Part shown: in pieces, positions 1-9,076 of the stretch | Numbering within the stretch: position 1 is the first letter of the stretch | Layout of the letters: each line of letters opens with the position of its first letter | Assembly: GCA_964511945.1 (NCBI GenBank) | Contig: CAZEHO010000013.1 | Coordinates: forward strand, 1 to 64,000 | DNA: 64,000 nucleotides | Source of the DNA: CAZEHO01 sp964511945 | GTDB taxonomy: Bacteria; Actinomycetota; Acidimicrobiia; Spongiisociales; UBA11373 | Reading direction: 5' to 3' | Notes under the pieces: generated by a model | Databases searched by the model: none | The model's input: only the letters and a program-made list of their open reading frames with translations | What the model was told of the DNA's origin: nothing | Translations under genes and position numbers: made by a program

Positions 1-2
1 CG

Positions 3-55
3 AGTGGTGATGACTGGTCGTCGAGATGTGCGACATGTATTGCCCAGCGGGCTCC
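3..55 (+). repeat. IS-terminus repeat, copy 1
   Basis: These 53 bp recur, in inverted orientation and with about three substitutions, at 20233-20285. Here the repeat abuts the 3' end of the decayed EAL-HDOD gene; there it forms one end of a short inverted-repeat element. This is what the end of an insertion sequence lying to the left of the window would look like. The IS family is not assigned, because no transposase is visible. Confidence 0.6.
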
Positions 56-772
56 CAGAACGCGAGCAGCTCCTGCCCGAATTCGATCGCGCGCCGATAG
101 GCGTCCGCGACGACGTCTTCGGAGACTCGGTGGGCGCCACAGAGGGCGCTGAGACGCTCCCAGTCGGCTGCCTCGCAGGGCTCGCTGACGCAGGGGCGAC
201 TGCACGCTCTCGTCGTCGGCACCGAGCAGTGCGGCTCGAACGTCATCGGCGATGTAGACGTTCTCCAGCGCGGCTTCCATCGGCTGCGAGCTGAGCGCGT
301 CCTCGTGGCTGAGGATGCCGGCGAAGAACAGGTCCGCCGAGCGGCGGCGGGCGCCGAGCGGCTCCGCGAGTGATTCGCACAATCGTCCCCGGGCGACCGA
401 ACTGACGGCGAGCTCCCGCGGTTTGCCCGCTCCCATCGATGTGAGCGACACGAGGGCAACCCACGTGCGGATCTCCCGATCTCCCAGGAGGACCAGTGCC
501 TGATGTACGGAGGAGATGTCCTGGTTCCATCCGAACACCGCCGACGAGCAGCTTCCGGGGGAAGCTCACGAATCCGAACTTGTAGCCGGTCAGTTTGTTG
601 GTCCCGATGCCGAACAGGCTGGTGGAGGCCACGCCGGTGGTCGACGCTTCGGGATGGTGTTCCGCCGGGGCACCATCGGTTCCCGAAGGGAGCAGCAACT
701 CATACGACTCGACCTCGATCGCGGCTTGAAGATCGGCTGCCGTGCCACCTGTGGCTGCCTGAATACCGACAT
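56..772 (-). pseudogene. Decayed EAL-HDOD (YuxH-type) signalling protein
   Basis: Read on the minus strand, fragments in different frames line up with one EAL-HDOD family protein. The start at 772 gives the typical opening VARQPIF. After a frameshift, VESYELLL and a FVSFPRKLL segment follow. Another shift leads into the HDOD part (HQALVLLGDREIRTWVAL, then LFFAGILSHEDAL and IADDVRAALLG). A last shift gives the C-terminal helices (DWERLSALC, VVADAYRRAIEFGQELL) up to about 57. Most of the EAL domain is missing, because the text jumps from its N-terminus to the HDOD entry. Intact homologues are c-di-GMP or stress-signalling proteins of about 400 residues. The gene is non-functional as read and ends at an IS terminus. 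Confidence 0.7.
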
Positions 773-877
773 GGTCCTTCTGATCCCCTTCGGGTCTCTA
801 CCGGCGCCCGACTGTGGTCTTTGAGAGGTGTGGGCGCCGCGAGGCGTAGCATGCGACGCCGACCCAGATCCGTGACG

Positions 878-1663
878 ATGAATGCCACCAACGTGAACCT
901 CAGATCGATCGCCCTGCCCACCGAACACGGCGGGTGGGGTTTCACACTCGAGCCTGTGCTCCTCGGGCTCCTCGTCGCCCCGAGCACCGCCGGAATCCTC
1001 ATCGGGCTGACCGCGCTTGCCGCATTCCTGGCACACCGTCCGCTCCGGCTCGCCTTCGGCGACCTCTGGCGGCGTCGGCCGGCGGCCCGAACGCCTGCAG
1101 CGATTGCCTTTGCCGCCGGATACGGCGCCGTTGCCGTCGGGTGTTTGATCGCCGCGTTTGTGGTCACCGAGACGCAGTTCTGGCAGCCGCTGGCGGCGGC
1201 GGTGCCGTTGGGTGTCGTCCATTTGGCATACGACGCCAGGCACCGCACGAGAGATCTCGTTCGTGAGGTCGCCGGGCCTATCGCTCTGGGGAGCGTCGCG
1301 AGCGCGATCGCCCGGGCCGATGGCTGGGAGTGGGGCATCGCGCTCGGGCTGTGGGTTGTCGTCGCGGCCCGGGTGGTCGCATCGGTCCCGCTGGTCCGGG
1401 AGCAGATCAACATGGCCCGGCAACGTTCGGCATCGTCCGCGCCGGTGGTGGCGGCTCAATTCATCGCGTTGACGGCCTGCAGCGTTGCGGCGGCCGTCGG
1501 GTGGTCACCGTGGCTCTCGGTCGTCGCCTTGGGAGTGTTCCCGATCGTCGCCCTCGCAGCCTTCACTTCGCCGCCGCTACGGGCCACCGTGGTCGGCATC
1601 ACTCAACTGGCCGCAGGTCTCGTGGTCGTGGTGCTCACCGCTATCGGCAGCCCGGCCGGCTGA
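878..1663 (+). CDS. YwiC-like polytopic membrane protein
   Basis: This protein of about 261 residues opens with LPTEHGGWGFTLEPVLLGLL, the hallmark N-terminus of the YwiC-like family, and has about eight hydrophobic segments over its length. The molecular function of the family is not known, although members are often found near nitrate-respiration or haem genes. The ATG at 878 is chosen because the conserved family motif follows it closely. An in-frame ATG at 851 would add nine Arg-rich residues and overlaps a TAGCAT promoter-like box (847-852). The gene is convergent with the LCP gene, with only 11 bp between the stops. Confidence 0.75.
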   Translation: MNATNVNLRSIALPTEHGGWGFTLEPVLLGLLVAPSTAGILIGLTALAAFLAHRPLRLAFGDLWRRRPAARTPAAIAFAAGYGAVAVGCLIAAFVVTETQFWQPLAAAVPLGVVHLAYDARHRTRDLVREVAGPIALGSVASAIARADGWEWGIALGLWVVVAARVVASVPLVREQINMARQRSASSAPVVAAQFIALTACSVAAAVGWSPWLSVVALGVFPIVALAAFTSPPLRATVVGITQLAAGLVVVVLTAIGSPAG

Positions 1664-1674
1664 GCACGACGCCA

Positions 1675-3354
1675 TTAACCGCACTCGTCCTCGGCGGAGC
1701 CGAGCGTCGTTCCGGCCGCGACGCCTGTGAGTAGTTGGGCCACTCCCTCGTGCACTCTGGGCGTGTTGAAGATCGGCAGCTCCATGTAATTGCGGCCTTT
1801 GGCGAACGCCGGCGACGCGATTGCCAGGGTCGCGATGTCTTCGGGATCGAGTGAGGTCACGACATCGATGATCGAGGGGAGGAGCCCGAGAGGAATGGTG
1901 GAGGTCGTCGACGTCTTGATGGCGTTCGAGATGCTCGGGAAGGATCGGAGCAGTGTCATCGGGTCCGCTGCCGCGGTCAGCTCTCGAATCATGCAGCGCT
2001 GGCGTCGCATGCGCTCGTTGTCGTTCGATCCGGTGCGGTTTCTCACGTATGCAAGGGCCTGATGACCGTCGAGGAGGTGCACACCGGGGTCGACGTCGAT
2101 GACGACCGGATCCTCGCCTTCCCGAGCAGGTGAGAACGCCACATCCATGGATTCGGTGATCGTGACCTCAACTCCGCCGAGTACATCCACCAGGTCCACG
2201 AAACCGGCGAAGTCGACTAGGACGTAGTAATCGATGGGGATTCCGAGCAGCACTTCAAGGGTCTGGCGCAGCGCCTCCATGCCCGGATCAGGTGCGTCCG
2301 GGAAGGTCCGGACCCAGGTTGCGGTGAGCACGTGGAGGTAGTTGATGCGATCTGCGAAGCAGTTGCACGGGACGAACGGCTCCGGTTCTGGCGGATCGAT
2401 GCCGGAGACCTCAGCCTCCTCGAGGAGTTTCTGGTATTCCCGGTCCTCATGCCACTGCTGGGTCTGGAGCATGGTGTTGTACTGAGCCCACGCCGCCGGG
2501 AGCGGGGCCTGCACCATGTCACGGGACACACTGATGAGGGCAGCTTTCCCGTTCGTCACGTCGAGCGACGCGACCATCATGACGTCGGTTCGAAGATCCC
2601 AGCGTCCAGGACCGAAATCGCCACCGGCCAGCAGCACGGTGATGCGCTCGCCCAGCGTCTCGGTGGGGTCGGGCGGTGCGGCGGTGGTTGGGACGAGCGT
2701 GGTCGTGGGCGTCACCGTGGTGTGGGGCAGCGTGGTCGAAGGACTCGGGGCCACACTTGTCGAGGTCGAGGATGAACTGGTGGTTGTGGTGGCGCGAGTG
2801 GTCGTCGTGGCCGGTTCAAGAATCGGACCCAGGTCCTCTTCGGTGAACCCCTGAGCGATCAGGTCGGCTTCCCGCTCGTCCAGAGGAGTCGTCGTGCCAT
2901 CGAAGACCGCGTTCAGCAGGCTCAGCGCCTCAGCCGCAAACACATGCACCACCAGGTGTGGCAGAAGCATGACCACGGCGAGGAGGGATGCAGCGGCGCG
3001 CCATCCCCACGCCCGCCGGGGCGGTGCATCCGGCTTCGGGGCGGACTGCCACACCTGCACCGTTCCGAAGAGCCGAAGCGCCCCGAGCACGAGGTTGACG
3101 ATCACGAGGGTCCAAAGCCAGCGGGGCTGGACGAGCATGGAGAGCAGCCCGCCGGCGCCGCTGTGCCACACCGACACGATCACGAACACCACGACCCCGA
3201 TGGCGGCCAGCGCCGGGATGCCGTAGACCAATGCCAGCCGTCGATCTCCTGCTCGCCACTGGCCGAGACCAGGAACCACGGCGGAGAGCATCGCCCGCCG
3301 TTCCGCTTCGGGCGGTGAATGGAAGCGCCGGGGGTTGGGAGTCGACTCGGACAT
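1675..3354 (-). CDS. LytR-CpsA-Psr (LCP) family cell-wall ligase
   Basis: LCP enzymes transfer undecaprenyl-linked glycopolymers such as teichoic acid, arabinogalactan or capsule onto peptidoglycan outside the membrane. This 559-residue protein has an N-terminal region with about three membrane segments (near 40-62, 78-98 and 116-138), a Thr/Ser-rich linker (about 180-230) and an LCP catalytic domain. The domain shows the expected RTDVMMVASLD and ALISVSRDM strands, and a later HALAYVRNR-like motif (HQALAYVRNRTGSNDNERMRRQ) supplying the conserved arginines. A TAGCGT box and a GGAGGG Shine-Dalgarno lie upstream of the start. The extended multi-pass N-terminus is longer than in most LCP proteins, which have a single anchor. 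A role in attaching the polysaccharide made at 32-42 kb is only inference. Confidence 0.88.
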   Translation of the reverse strand: MSESTPNPRRFHSPPEAERRAMLSAVVPGLGQWRAGDRRLALVYGIPALAAIGVVVFVIVSVWHSGAGGLLSMLVQPRWLWTLVIVNLVLGALRLFGTVQVWQSAPKPDAPPRRAWGWRAAASLLAVVMLLPHLVVHVFAAEALSLLNAVFDGTTTPLDEREADLIAQGFTEEDLGPILEPATTTTRATTTTSSSSTSTSVAPSPSTTLPHTTVTPTTTLVPTTAAPPDPTETLGERITVLLAGGDFGPGRWDLRTDVMMVASLDVTNGKAALISVSRDMVQAPLPAAWAQYNTMLQTQQWHEDREYQKLLEEAEVSGIDPPEPEPFVPCNCFADRINYLHVLTATWVRTFPDAPDPGMEALRQTLEVLLGIPIDYYVLVDFAGFVDLVDVLGGVEVTITESMDVAFSPAREGEDPVVIDVDPGVHLLDGHQALAYVRNRTGSNDNERMRRQRCMIRELTAAADPMTLLRSFPSISNAIKTSTTSTIPLGLLPSIIDVVTSLDPEDIATLAIASPAFAKGRNYMELPIFNTPRVHEGVAQLLTGVAAGTTLGSAEDECG

Positions 3355-3458
3355 GGCACCCTCCGCCCGTCAACGCTACCGCCGATGGGGAATACTGAGC
3401 CGCAGCGAACCGCTATGGACGAGGACCGACTACAAAGGTCCCGGCAGCACCGGAACGG

Positions 3459-4634
3459 ATGACCGTGGACGACCACTTCTCTGCGTATCGCCCATCCCCA
3501 TCGGAGCCTTCCGCGGGTTCGGGACGGCCGCGTCCTCCGCTCTGGTGGCTCTTGGTGATGGTCATCGCGTTGGTCGCCGCCGTGGGCGCAGCCTTTCTGA
3601 TCGGCCGCTGGTCTGCGGACGGTGGTGGTGATGACACCGGTCTGGCGGTGCCGGTGGCAACCACGCTGGCTCCCTCGACCACTGCAGCACCGGTGGCGAG
3701 CACTACGACCACGTCGACCTCGAGCACGACGTCCACCACGACCTCGACCACGACCACCACACTGCCGCCGACGACGACAACCGAGGCGGAGGAACCGGTT
3801 GCCCGGATTGCGGCGGAGGTTGGTCCCTCGGTGGTGCAGTTGAACACGTCCGTGGGGCTCGGCTCAGGCGTCATCTATGACGGAGCCGGGTACACCCTCA
3901 CCGCCGCTCACGTTGTCGAGGATGACGTAGAAGTCGACGTCCGGCTCGCCGACGGCAGCCAGCGAGACGGCCTGGTGGTCGGAACCCACGACCCGACCGA
4001 TGTTGCGGTCATCAAGATCGACCCCTTCGATGGCATGGCTGTGGCCGAACTCGCACTCGGTGCTGACCTTCGAGTGGGACAGATGGCGGTCGCGCTCGGG
4101 AGTCCGTTCGGCTTGGAGCAGACGGTCACGGCCGGGATCGTGAGTGCGGTCGACCGGGTTGTCGACGGCGTGACCATGGTGCAAACCGACGCAGCGATCA
4201 ACCCCGGGAATTCCGGGGGCCCGCTGGTCGACGCCGATGGGCGGGTGATCGGGATCAACGATCAGATCTACACCGACACCGGCACCAACTCCGGGGTCGG
4301 CTTTGCGATCAGCATCGACCTGGCGGTGATCGTGGCCGATCAACTCGTTGCCGGCGAGGAGGTTCAGTTGGCCTTCCTCGGCGTTTCGGTGTCACCGGCC
4401 GTCGGAGACACCTCCGGAGCACTCGTCGATTCGGTCGTTGCCGGTTCGGCCGCCGAGGACGCGGGGATCGAAATCGGTGACCTGATCATCGAGGTCGATG
4501 GGGTGGACATCGACGGGGCCTCGTCACTACGGGTGGAGATCATCAGCCATCCACCCGGGGACGAGATCGAGATCATCGTGGTCCGCGAAGGCGAGACGCT
4601 GTCGCTCCTGGTGACCCTCGGCTCCGGCGGCTGA
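3459..4634 (+). CDS. HtrA/DegP-type membrane-anchored serine protease with PDZ domain
   Basis: This is an envelope quality-control protease of family S1C, 391 residues long. A single membrane segment lies at about 28-50, followed by a Thr/Ser-rich linker (about 66-108), a trypsin-like domain and a C-terminal PDZ domain (about 300-388, with AEDAGIEIGDLIIEVDG). The catalytic triad is visible: His151 in TAAHVV, Asp181 in DPTDVAVIKID, and Ser252 in NPGNSGGPL. The layout matches actinobacterial PepD/HtrA proteins. It is followed after 49 bp by the lipoprotein at 4684 on the same strand. The start is the first ATG; no clear ribosome binding site precedes it. Confidence 0.9.
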   Translation: MTVDDHFSAYRPSPSEPSAGSGRPRPPLWWLLVMVIALVAAVGAAFLIGRWSADGGGDDTGLAVPVATTLAPSTTAAPVASTTTTSTSSTTSTTTSTTTTTLPPTTTTEAEEPVARIAAEVGPSVVQLNTSVGLGSGVIYDGAGYTLTAAHVVEDDVEVDVRLADGSQRDGLVVGTHDPTDVAVIKIDPFDGMAVAELALGADLRVGQMAVALGSPFGLEQTVTAGIVSAVDRVVDGVTMVQTDAAINPGNSGGPLVDADGRVIGINDQIYTDTGTNSGVGFAISIDLAVIVADQLVAGEEVQLAFLGVSVSPAVGDTSGALVDSVVAGSAAEDAGIEIGDLIIEVDGVDIDGASSLRVEIISHPPGDEIEIIVVREGETLSLLVTLGSGG

Positions 4635-4683
4635 ACCGGTGAACCGGATCAGTAGCCTGGCACCACACAAGCTCGGAGGCGTT

Positions 4684-7008
4684 GTGACCCGATGGGTGCG
4701 AGGTGGGGTGGTGCTTCTCGTCATCGCGATGCTGGGCGCGGCGTGCTCGGGAGACGGCTCCGGGACGGCGACGACGACAACCGCTCCGCCGCCGACCACG
4801 ACTGCTCTATCGACTACGACGTCTTCGACCACCACCACGTCGACCACGACCACGACCACTTCGACGACAACCACCACGACGCTCCCCCCGGGCCTCCAGC
4901 CGCAGCAATTGGCGTTCGGCTTCGATCCCGAGGTGGAGTGGGTCTACGAGGCGACGCAGGTGGCCTCCGTCGAGATCGATGCCGAAGAGGGGGTCGGGGG
5001 TGTGTTCGAGGACCTCGATGAACGAACCGTGGTCACCACCTCGGTCACCGGGTCGCTGCACCGCGTTGTACTGGAGCGGCCCGACGGGCGCTTCGAACTG
5101 ATCGATGACCTCCGGCCGGACGCGGGAGAAATCAGCGGGGAGGCAGGCACCTTCTCGTTTACCCAGGAGTTTGCCGACTGGGAGCTGGATGAGATCGGCG
5201 CTTTCGATGGAGCTTCGATCCTCGATGAGACCGGCGCCAAGTACGCCTACGACGGCGGCGCTCCCGGCTATCACGCGGCATCGACACCATTCGCCGATGC
5301 CTGGGGGTCGCTTGGCCCTCCGCTTCCGGAACGGGAACTCGATGAGGGCGACACGTGGGAACTCAGGGTGGAGACGCCGCTGCTCGGATCCATGGAGTTC
5401 GCGGCCGAGATCGTGGCTGAAGTCGAACATGAGGAGATCGACGCGTTCGAGATCGAATACCGCGGTGGGGCGACGGCCCTGCCGATCGAGCTCACCTTCG
5501 AGGAGGCGGCAGCGATCTCAGTGGAGCAGGGAGGAGCAGATTTCATCTCCGACCTTGACGCTCTGGCAGAACTCGCCGACGAGGCGTCCATTTCGATCAC
5601 GGACGCCCGCCTCGATGGCCGGTACGTGCTGGACCCGTCGACGGGCACCGTACTCGAGCAGCACGAACTCCTCGTGGTTGAGGAGCGCCTCGAACTCACC
5701 GCCGAAGGCGAAACGGTGGCCCTGACGATCGTCATCACCTACGAGATCGATCTGGTCCTCACCGAAGCGGCGGAGGCTCGCTGGCCGGATATCCGCTGGG
5801 CTCTCACCGGCTTCACCACCGACGGCTGGCGGCTGGCGGACCAGGCACTGAACCCGCTGCTCGACCTCGACCTTGCCGATACGCCCGACGAGCAGATCGA
5901 AGCGGCGTTTGCCGCTCTGGATGGCGTCTCCGGCGACATCTTTGCGGGGCTGAGTTACGTCACGGTGATCGGCGCCGACGGCACCGATGCCCTCGTACTC
6001 TCGATCGTCAACGGCGGCGGCCATCGCGGAGCTCCGTATCTTGCCGAAGAACTCACCGCGTTTCTGGCGGGGTACCAACCGGGCCGGGTGCGGGTTGTCG
6101 GGAGCGACATCATGGCGTATCGAGCCACCATCGGCGGCAGCGAATGGCTCGTATGGGCCGGCCGTTCGGAAATGTTCATCGTGATCGGCAACCGTGCTGC
6201 CCAGAACGAATTGATGGGCCTCCTCGTCGCCGGATCGCCCGACTACCTGTGGGAGGCCGGTGACTGCCTGGACTTCAGCGACGATCATCGGTCGGAGGCC
6301 CCGTATGCCCCGTACGGACCCTTCGGCCTGCGGCACTGCGAGATCCCGCACGGCTGGGAGGTCCTCTGGAGCGTCGAGGAAATCCCGGATGTCGGTGACC
6401 AATGGTCCATCGAGACCGTGGATTGGGTCCACCAGGAGTGCGGTCGGGTCTATTTCGATCGGTTCGATCGACCACCGGGTGAACTGGGCTTGCGCTTGAC
6501 GGTGTACCACCCGGACGCGATGGAGTGGGAGCGCGGAGACCGCTACGGGGCCTGCTTGCTCTCAGAGTTGGACGAGGAGGGTCCGATAAGCACCCGGGGC
6601 CGGATTGATCCCGCCGCGGAGCGCGAACCGATCGTGCTGGAAGTGGGCGTGTGCCTCGCCGGCGAGACCATCGGGGCGATCCCGGTCCCGTGCGAGCGCT
6701 CGCACAACTCAGAGGTGATCTCGATCGGGGAGTTCCCGGAATCCGAGGATGGTGGCCGGCTGGGGTTGGAGGCGAGGTGGGAAACCGCCGAAGAGGTCTG
6801 TCCGGAGGCGCTCGAGGAGTACGGCGTGACCGATGGACCCTATGACGTGACCTGGTCGATGATCAGCGACGCCGGGATAGGCTGGGATGCCGGGGTCCGG
6901 ACCTACGCCTGTGTGGCGTACGTGGAGGGGGCCGACGGGTTCCCGCTCGGAATCGCCGGATCCTTCACGGGCGACTGGGAAGCGGCCGGGGCTCAGGTCG
7001 AAGCGTAA
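4684..7008 (+). CDS. Large secreted lipoprotein, septum-formation-like C-terminal domains
   Basis: The GTG at 4684 is preferred. It has GGAGG four bases upstream and gives a compact lipoprotein signal ending in the lipobox LGAAC; a TAGCCT -10-like box lies at 4653-4658. An upstream ATG at 4639 would add 15 residues. After the lipidated Cys comes a Thr-rich spacer, then a long acidic region without recognised catalytic motifs. The C-terminal part has two repeats resembling the actinobacterial septum-formation domain: WEAGDCLDF followed by a C...H pair, and VGVCLAGE...VPCERSHNSEVI. Such domains sit on surface proteins of unknown biochemical role. The gene ends 4 bp from the convergent acyltransferase gene. 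Confidence 0.7.
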   Translation: MTRWVRGGVVLLVIAMLGAACSGDGSGTATTTTAPPPTTTALSTTTSSTTTTSTTTTTTSTTTTTTLPPGLQPQQLAFGFDPEVEWVYEATQVASVEIDAEEGVGGVFEDLDERTVVTTSVTGSLHRVVLERPDGRFELIDDLRPDAGEISGEAGTFSFTQEFADWELDEIGAFDGASILDETGAKYAYDGGAPGYHAASTPFADAWGSLGPPLPERELDEGDTWELRVETPLLGSMEFAAEIVAEVEHEEIDAFEIEYRGGATALPIELTFEEAAAISVEQGGADFISDLDALAELADEASISITDARLDGRYVLDPSTGTVLEQHELLVVEERLELTAEGETVALTIVITYEIDLVLTEAAEARWPDIRWALTGFTTDGWRLADQALNPLLDLDLADTPDEQIEAAFAALDGVSGDIFAGLSYVTVIGADGTDALVLSIVNGGGHRGAPYLAEELTAFLAGYQPGRVRVVGSDIMAYRATIGGSEWLVWAGRSEMFIVIGNRAAQNELMGLLVAGSPDYLWEAGDCLDFSDDHRSEAPYAPYGPFGLRHCEIPHGWEVLWSVEEIPDVGDQWSIETVDWVHQECGRVYFDRFDRPPGELGLRLTVYHPDAMEWERGDRYGACLLSELDEEGPISTRGRIDPAAEREPIVLEVGVCLAGETIGAIPVPCERSHNSEVISIGEFPESEDGGRLGLEARWETAEEVCPEALEEYGVTDGPYDVTWSMISDAGIGWDAGVRTYACVAYVEGADGFPLGIAGSFTGDWEAAGAQVEA

Positions 7009-7012
7009 GGAG

Positions 7013-8044
7013 CTACAGCGGCGTCAGGACGCCGTCGGGCGCTGCGTATTCCCGCCTGCACGACGGGCATCTCACGATCCACTCATCACCGATCGACAGC
7101 TTGGCCCGGCACAGACACACTTGCCCGGCAGGGCGGGCCGGGTTGCCCCGAACCAGTGTGAACGGATCGACGTCGCGCACCACCACGGAGCCGGTGCCCA
7201 CCAGCGCACCCCGGCCGAATCTGACGAATTGGTTGCAGGCCACCCCCGGTGCGTACCAGACGTCATCCTCCATGACGGCGCTTCCGGAGACCTCCGAACC
7301 TGCGGCCAGCGTGCATCGTTCACCGATCACGACGTCGTGTGCGACGTGGATCATGTTGTCGACCATGGTTTCGGATCCGAGCATGGTGAAGGTCGAGAAC
7401 AGGCCCCGGTCGATGCAATTCTGGGACCCGACCGCCACGCCGTCGCCCAGCATTACCCCGCCGGCGTGCGGGATGAGGACGCGGCGCCCACCGATCGTGA
7501 CGACCTGGAATCCGTCGCCTCCGACGACGCTCCCGGCGGCCACGATGACGCCATCACCGAGGATGCTGTTCGGGTAGACCACTGCGTGCTCGTCGATCCG
7601 AACGTCCCGGCCGATCCGGACTCCGGCGTGCACCACCGCCGAGGAGGCAATGTCGGCATCATCGTCGCGCTGGTCTTCCAATCGTCCATATCGATCCGAC
7701 TGCATCAGTTCGACGTGGAGGCCGAAGAAGGCCTCGGCCGCATTGGGGTGGATGATCAGCGATCGCCGCGTCGTGTCGACGAGGCCGATGTCGGCCGCCT
7801 GCACGATCGCCGCTTCGAAATCGCTCTGGAGGAACGCGCGGACGTACCTGCCGTTCCCTGCAAAGGTCAATGCTCCGGGAAGTCCGGGTCCGCTAACCGG
7901 ACGGAGGTGCCGGATCGGGCGGTCTTGGCCGATCAAGGTGCCTCCGCATCGGCGGGCCAGGTCGGCGAGTGTTACGTCGCGCAATGCGAGTTCAGCGACC
8001 GGCGCGGTGGATGTCTGAGCCTGGGCTGCCTCCGTCGTGGTCAT
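7013..8044 (-). CDS. LpxD-like UDP-3-O-acyl-sugar N-acyltransferase
   Basis: This 343-residue protein has the two-part plan of LpxD: an N-terminal substrate-binding region (about 25-115, with LADLARRCGGTLIG and GALTFAGNGRYV) followed by a left-handed beta-helix of hexapeptide repeats (about 130-300). The acyltransferase motif region is present (PHAGG, then NMIHVAHDVVIG, which carries the His expected for catalysis). The C-terminus is unusual: it adds a four-Cys segment (CLCRAKL...CPSC) that may bind zinc. LpxD acts in lipid A synthesis, which actinobacteria lack, so the natural substrate is probably another nucleotide amino sugar. The ATG at 8044 is chosen over a GTG at 8050 because GGGAG lies just upstream of it. 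Confidence 0.72.
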   Translation of the reverse strand: MTTTEAAQAQTSTAPVAELALRDVTLADLARRCGGTLIGQDRPIRHLRPVSGPGLPGALTFAGNGRYVRAFLQSDFEAAIVQAADIGLVDTTRRSLIIHPNAAEAFFGLHVELMQSDRYGRLEDQRDDDADIASSAVVHAGVRIGRDVRIDEHAVVYPNSILGDGVIVAAGSVVGGDGFQVVTIGGRRVLIPHAGGVMLGDGVAVGSQNCIDRGLFSTFTMLGSETMVDNMIHVAHDVVIGERCTLAAGSEVSGSAVMEDDVWYAPGVACNQFVRFGRGALVGTGSVVVRDVDPFTLVRGNPARPAGQVCLCRAKLSIGDEWIVRCPSCRREYAAPDGVLTPL

Positions 8045-8194
8045 AGGCACTCCCGCGGATACGGCCGGCGGCGCCGGCGTCTCTCCATCTGATCGTCCGT
8101 TCCCGGCGATCCCTTAGGGATGCCCGCGGACCACCGACCGGCTGAGGCACCACAAAAGGCCCTCTGCCAATGGCATCGAACCGAACCCGCCGGC

Positions 8195-8352
8195 GCTGCC
8201 GTCATTGGGGCGGGTGCCATGGGGTCTCTCCACGCCCGGGTTGCGGCTGCCGATTCCGACGTGGAACTGGTCTTGTGGTCGACACCGATCTCGAGCGAGC
8301 GCAAATCGAGGAGTCACTGCGGGCCCAGAACGCCGGCGTCGTCACGGTGTGA
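8195..8352 (+). pseudogene. Remnant of a Gfo/Idh/MocA-type oxidoreductase N-terminus
   Basis: The + strand encodes VIGAGAMGSLHARVAAADSD starting at 8201, a Rossmann-fold dinucleotide-binding opening typical of Gfo/Idh/MocA dehydrogenases. The frame then shifts, and the next strand (LVVDTDLERAQIEESL) continues in another frame to a stop at 8352. Only about 50 residues of a family usually more than 330 long remain. It lies between the divergent LpxD-like gene and lprG. The remainder of this 350-bp gap holds only the lprG promoter. Confidence 0.6.
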
Positions 8353-8386
8353 GTCGCTTGGGAGCGCCCGGCTCCGCGCTGAGCGA

Positions 8387-8392
8387 TACTCT
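8387..8392 (+). promoter_or_regulatory. Leaderless -10 box for the LprG-like gene
   Basis: TACTCT lies six bases upstream of the ATG at 8399, and there is no ribosome binding site. The transcript would start at or next to the start codon. Confidence 0.5.
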
Positions 8393-8398
8393 CCCTCC

Positions 8399-9076
8399 AT
8401 GCGCCGTCTTGCGACCGCCGTGCTCCTCGCCCTTGCCGCCACTGCATGCGGATCCGACGCGGCGCCGGCCGAGGAGGTTGACGGCGTCGAGCTTCTCGCC
8501 ATGAGTGCGGCCGCCATGGAGCGGGTCGAATCGGCCCGTTACGAGATGGAACGGGACGGTGCCACGGTCACGGTGCAGGGGCTCACCTTCGATGGTGCCG
8601 TCGGGGAGTATGGAGCCCCCGATTCGGCGCGAGCCATCCTGCGGATGCGCGCCGGTGATATCGCGGTGGAACTCGGCACCATCTCGATCGGACCCCGAAC
8701 CTGGGTGACGAGTCCACTCACCGGGGCCTGGGAGGAACTCGAGCCCGGGACCGGGTTCAACCCGGCCATGCTGTTCGATCCCGAGCAGGGATGGACTCCG
8801 ATGCTGACCACCGATATCTCCGCCGTTGAATACGTCGGAACCGATGGTGACCTGCAGGTCGTGAAGGGCACACTGGCCGGCGATCGGGTGGCGGTGCTGA
8901 CGGCGGGTGTCGCCGCAGCCCAACCGGTTGAGATGGAAATCCGGCTGGACCGGGAGGCGATGCTGCTGGCGCGCCTCGAGTTCATCACGGTGGGCGACGA
9001 GGGCGAGAGCAGCTGGGTGATCCGGCTCAGCGAATACGACCGGCCGGTCGATATTCAGGCGCCGAATCTTGGCTGA
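8399..9076 (+). CDS. lprG: LppX/LprAFG-family lipoprotein (LprG-like)
   Basis: This 225-residue lipoprotein has a short signal and the lipobox TAC (LAATAC). The mature part shows the LppX/LprAFG pattern of alternating strands (RYEMERDGATVTVQGL, VGTISIGP-like, EMEIRLDREAMLLARLEF). LprG of mycobacteria carries triacylated lipids and lipoarabinomannan across the periplasm and is encoded next to the P55 exporter. The same pairing is seen here, since the stop overlaps the start of the MFS gene by 8 bp, which strongly supports the assignment. Expression is probably leaderless from the TACTCT box. The lipid it carries in this organism is not known. Confidence 0.8.
   Translation: MRRLATAVLLALAATACGSDAAPAEEVDGVELLAMSAAAMERVESARYEMERDGATVTVQGLTFDGAVGEYGAPDSARAILRMRAGDIAVELGTISIGPRTWVTSPLTGAWEELEPGTGFNPAMLFDPEQGWTPMLTTDISAVEYVGTDGDLQVVKGTLAGDRVAVLTAGVAAAQPVEMEIRLDREAMLLARLEFITVGDEGESSWVIRLSEYDRPVDIQAPNLG

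Noticed and set aside
1..772. Could stops in the EAL-HDOD region be recoded as in the selenoprotein gene?
   Set aside because: The breaks are frameshifts and a large deletion rather than a lone TGA, so decay explains them.
503..877. N-terminal extension of the YwiC-like protein from 503
   Set aside because: The added 125 residues lie antisense to the EAL-HDOD pseudogene, and the family starts at the LPTEHGGWG motif.
6887..8092. A 401-codon plus-strand frame
   Set aside because: It is antisense to the LpxD-like gene, whose hexapeptide repeats and motifs are clear on the other strand.
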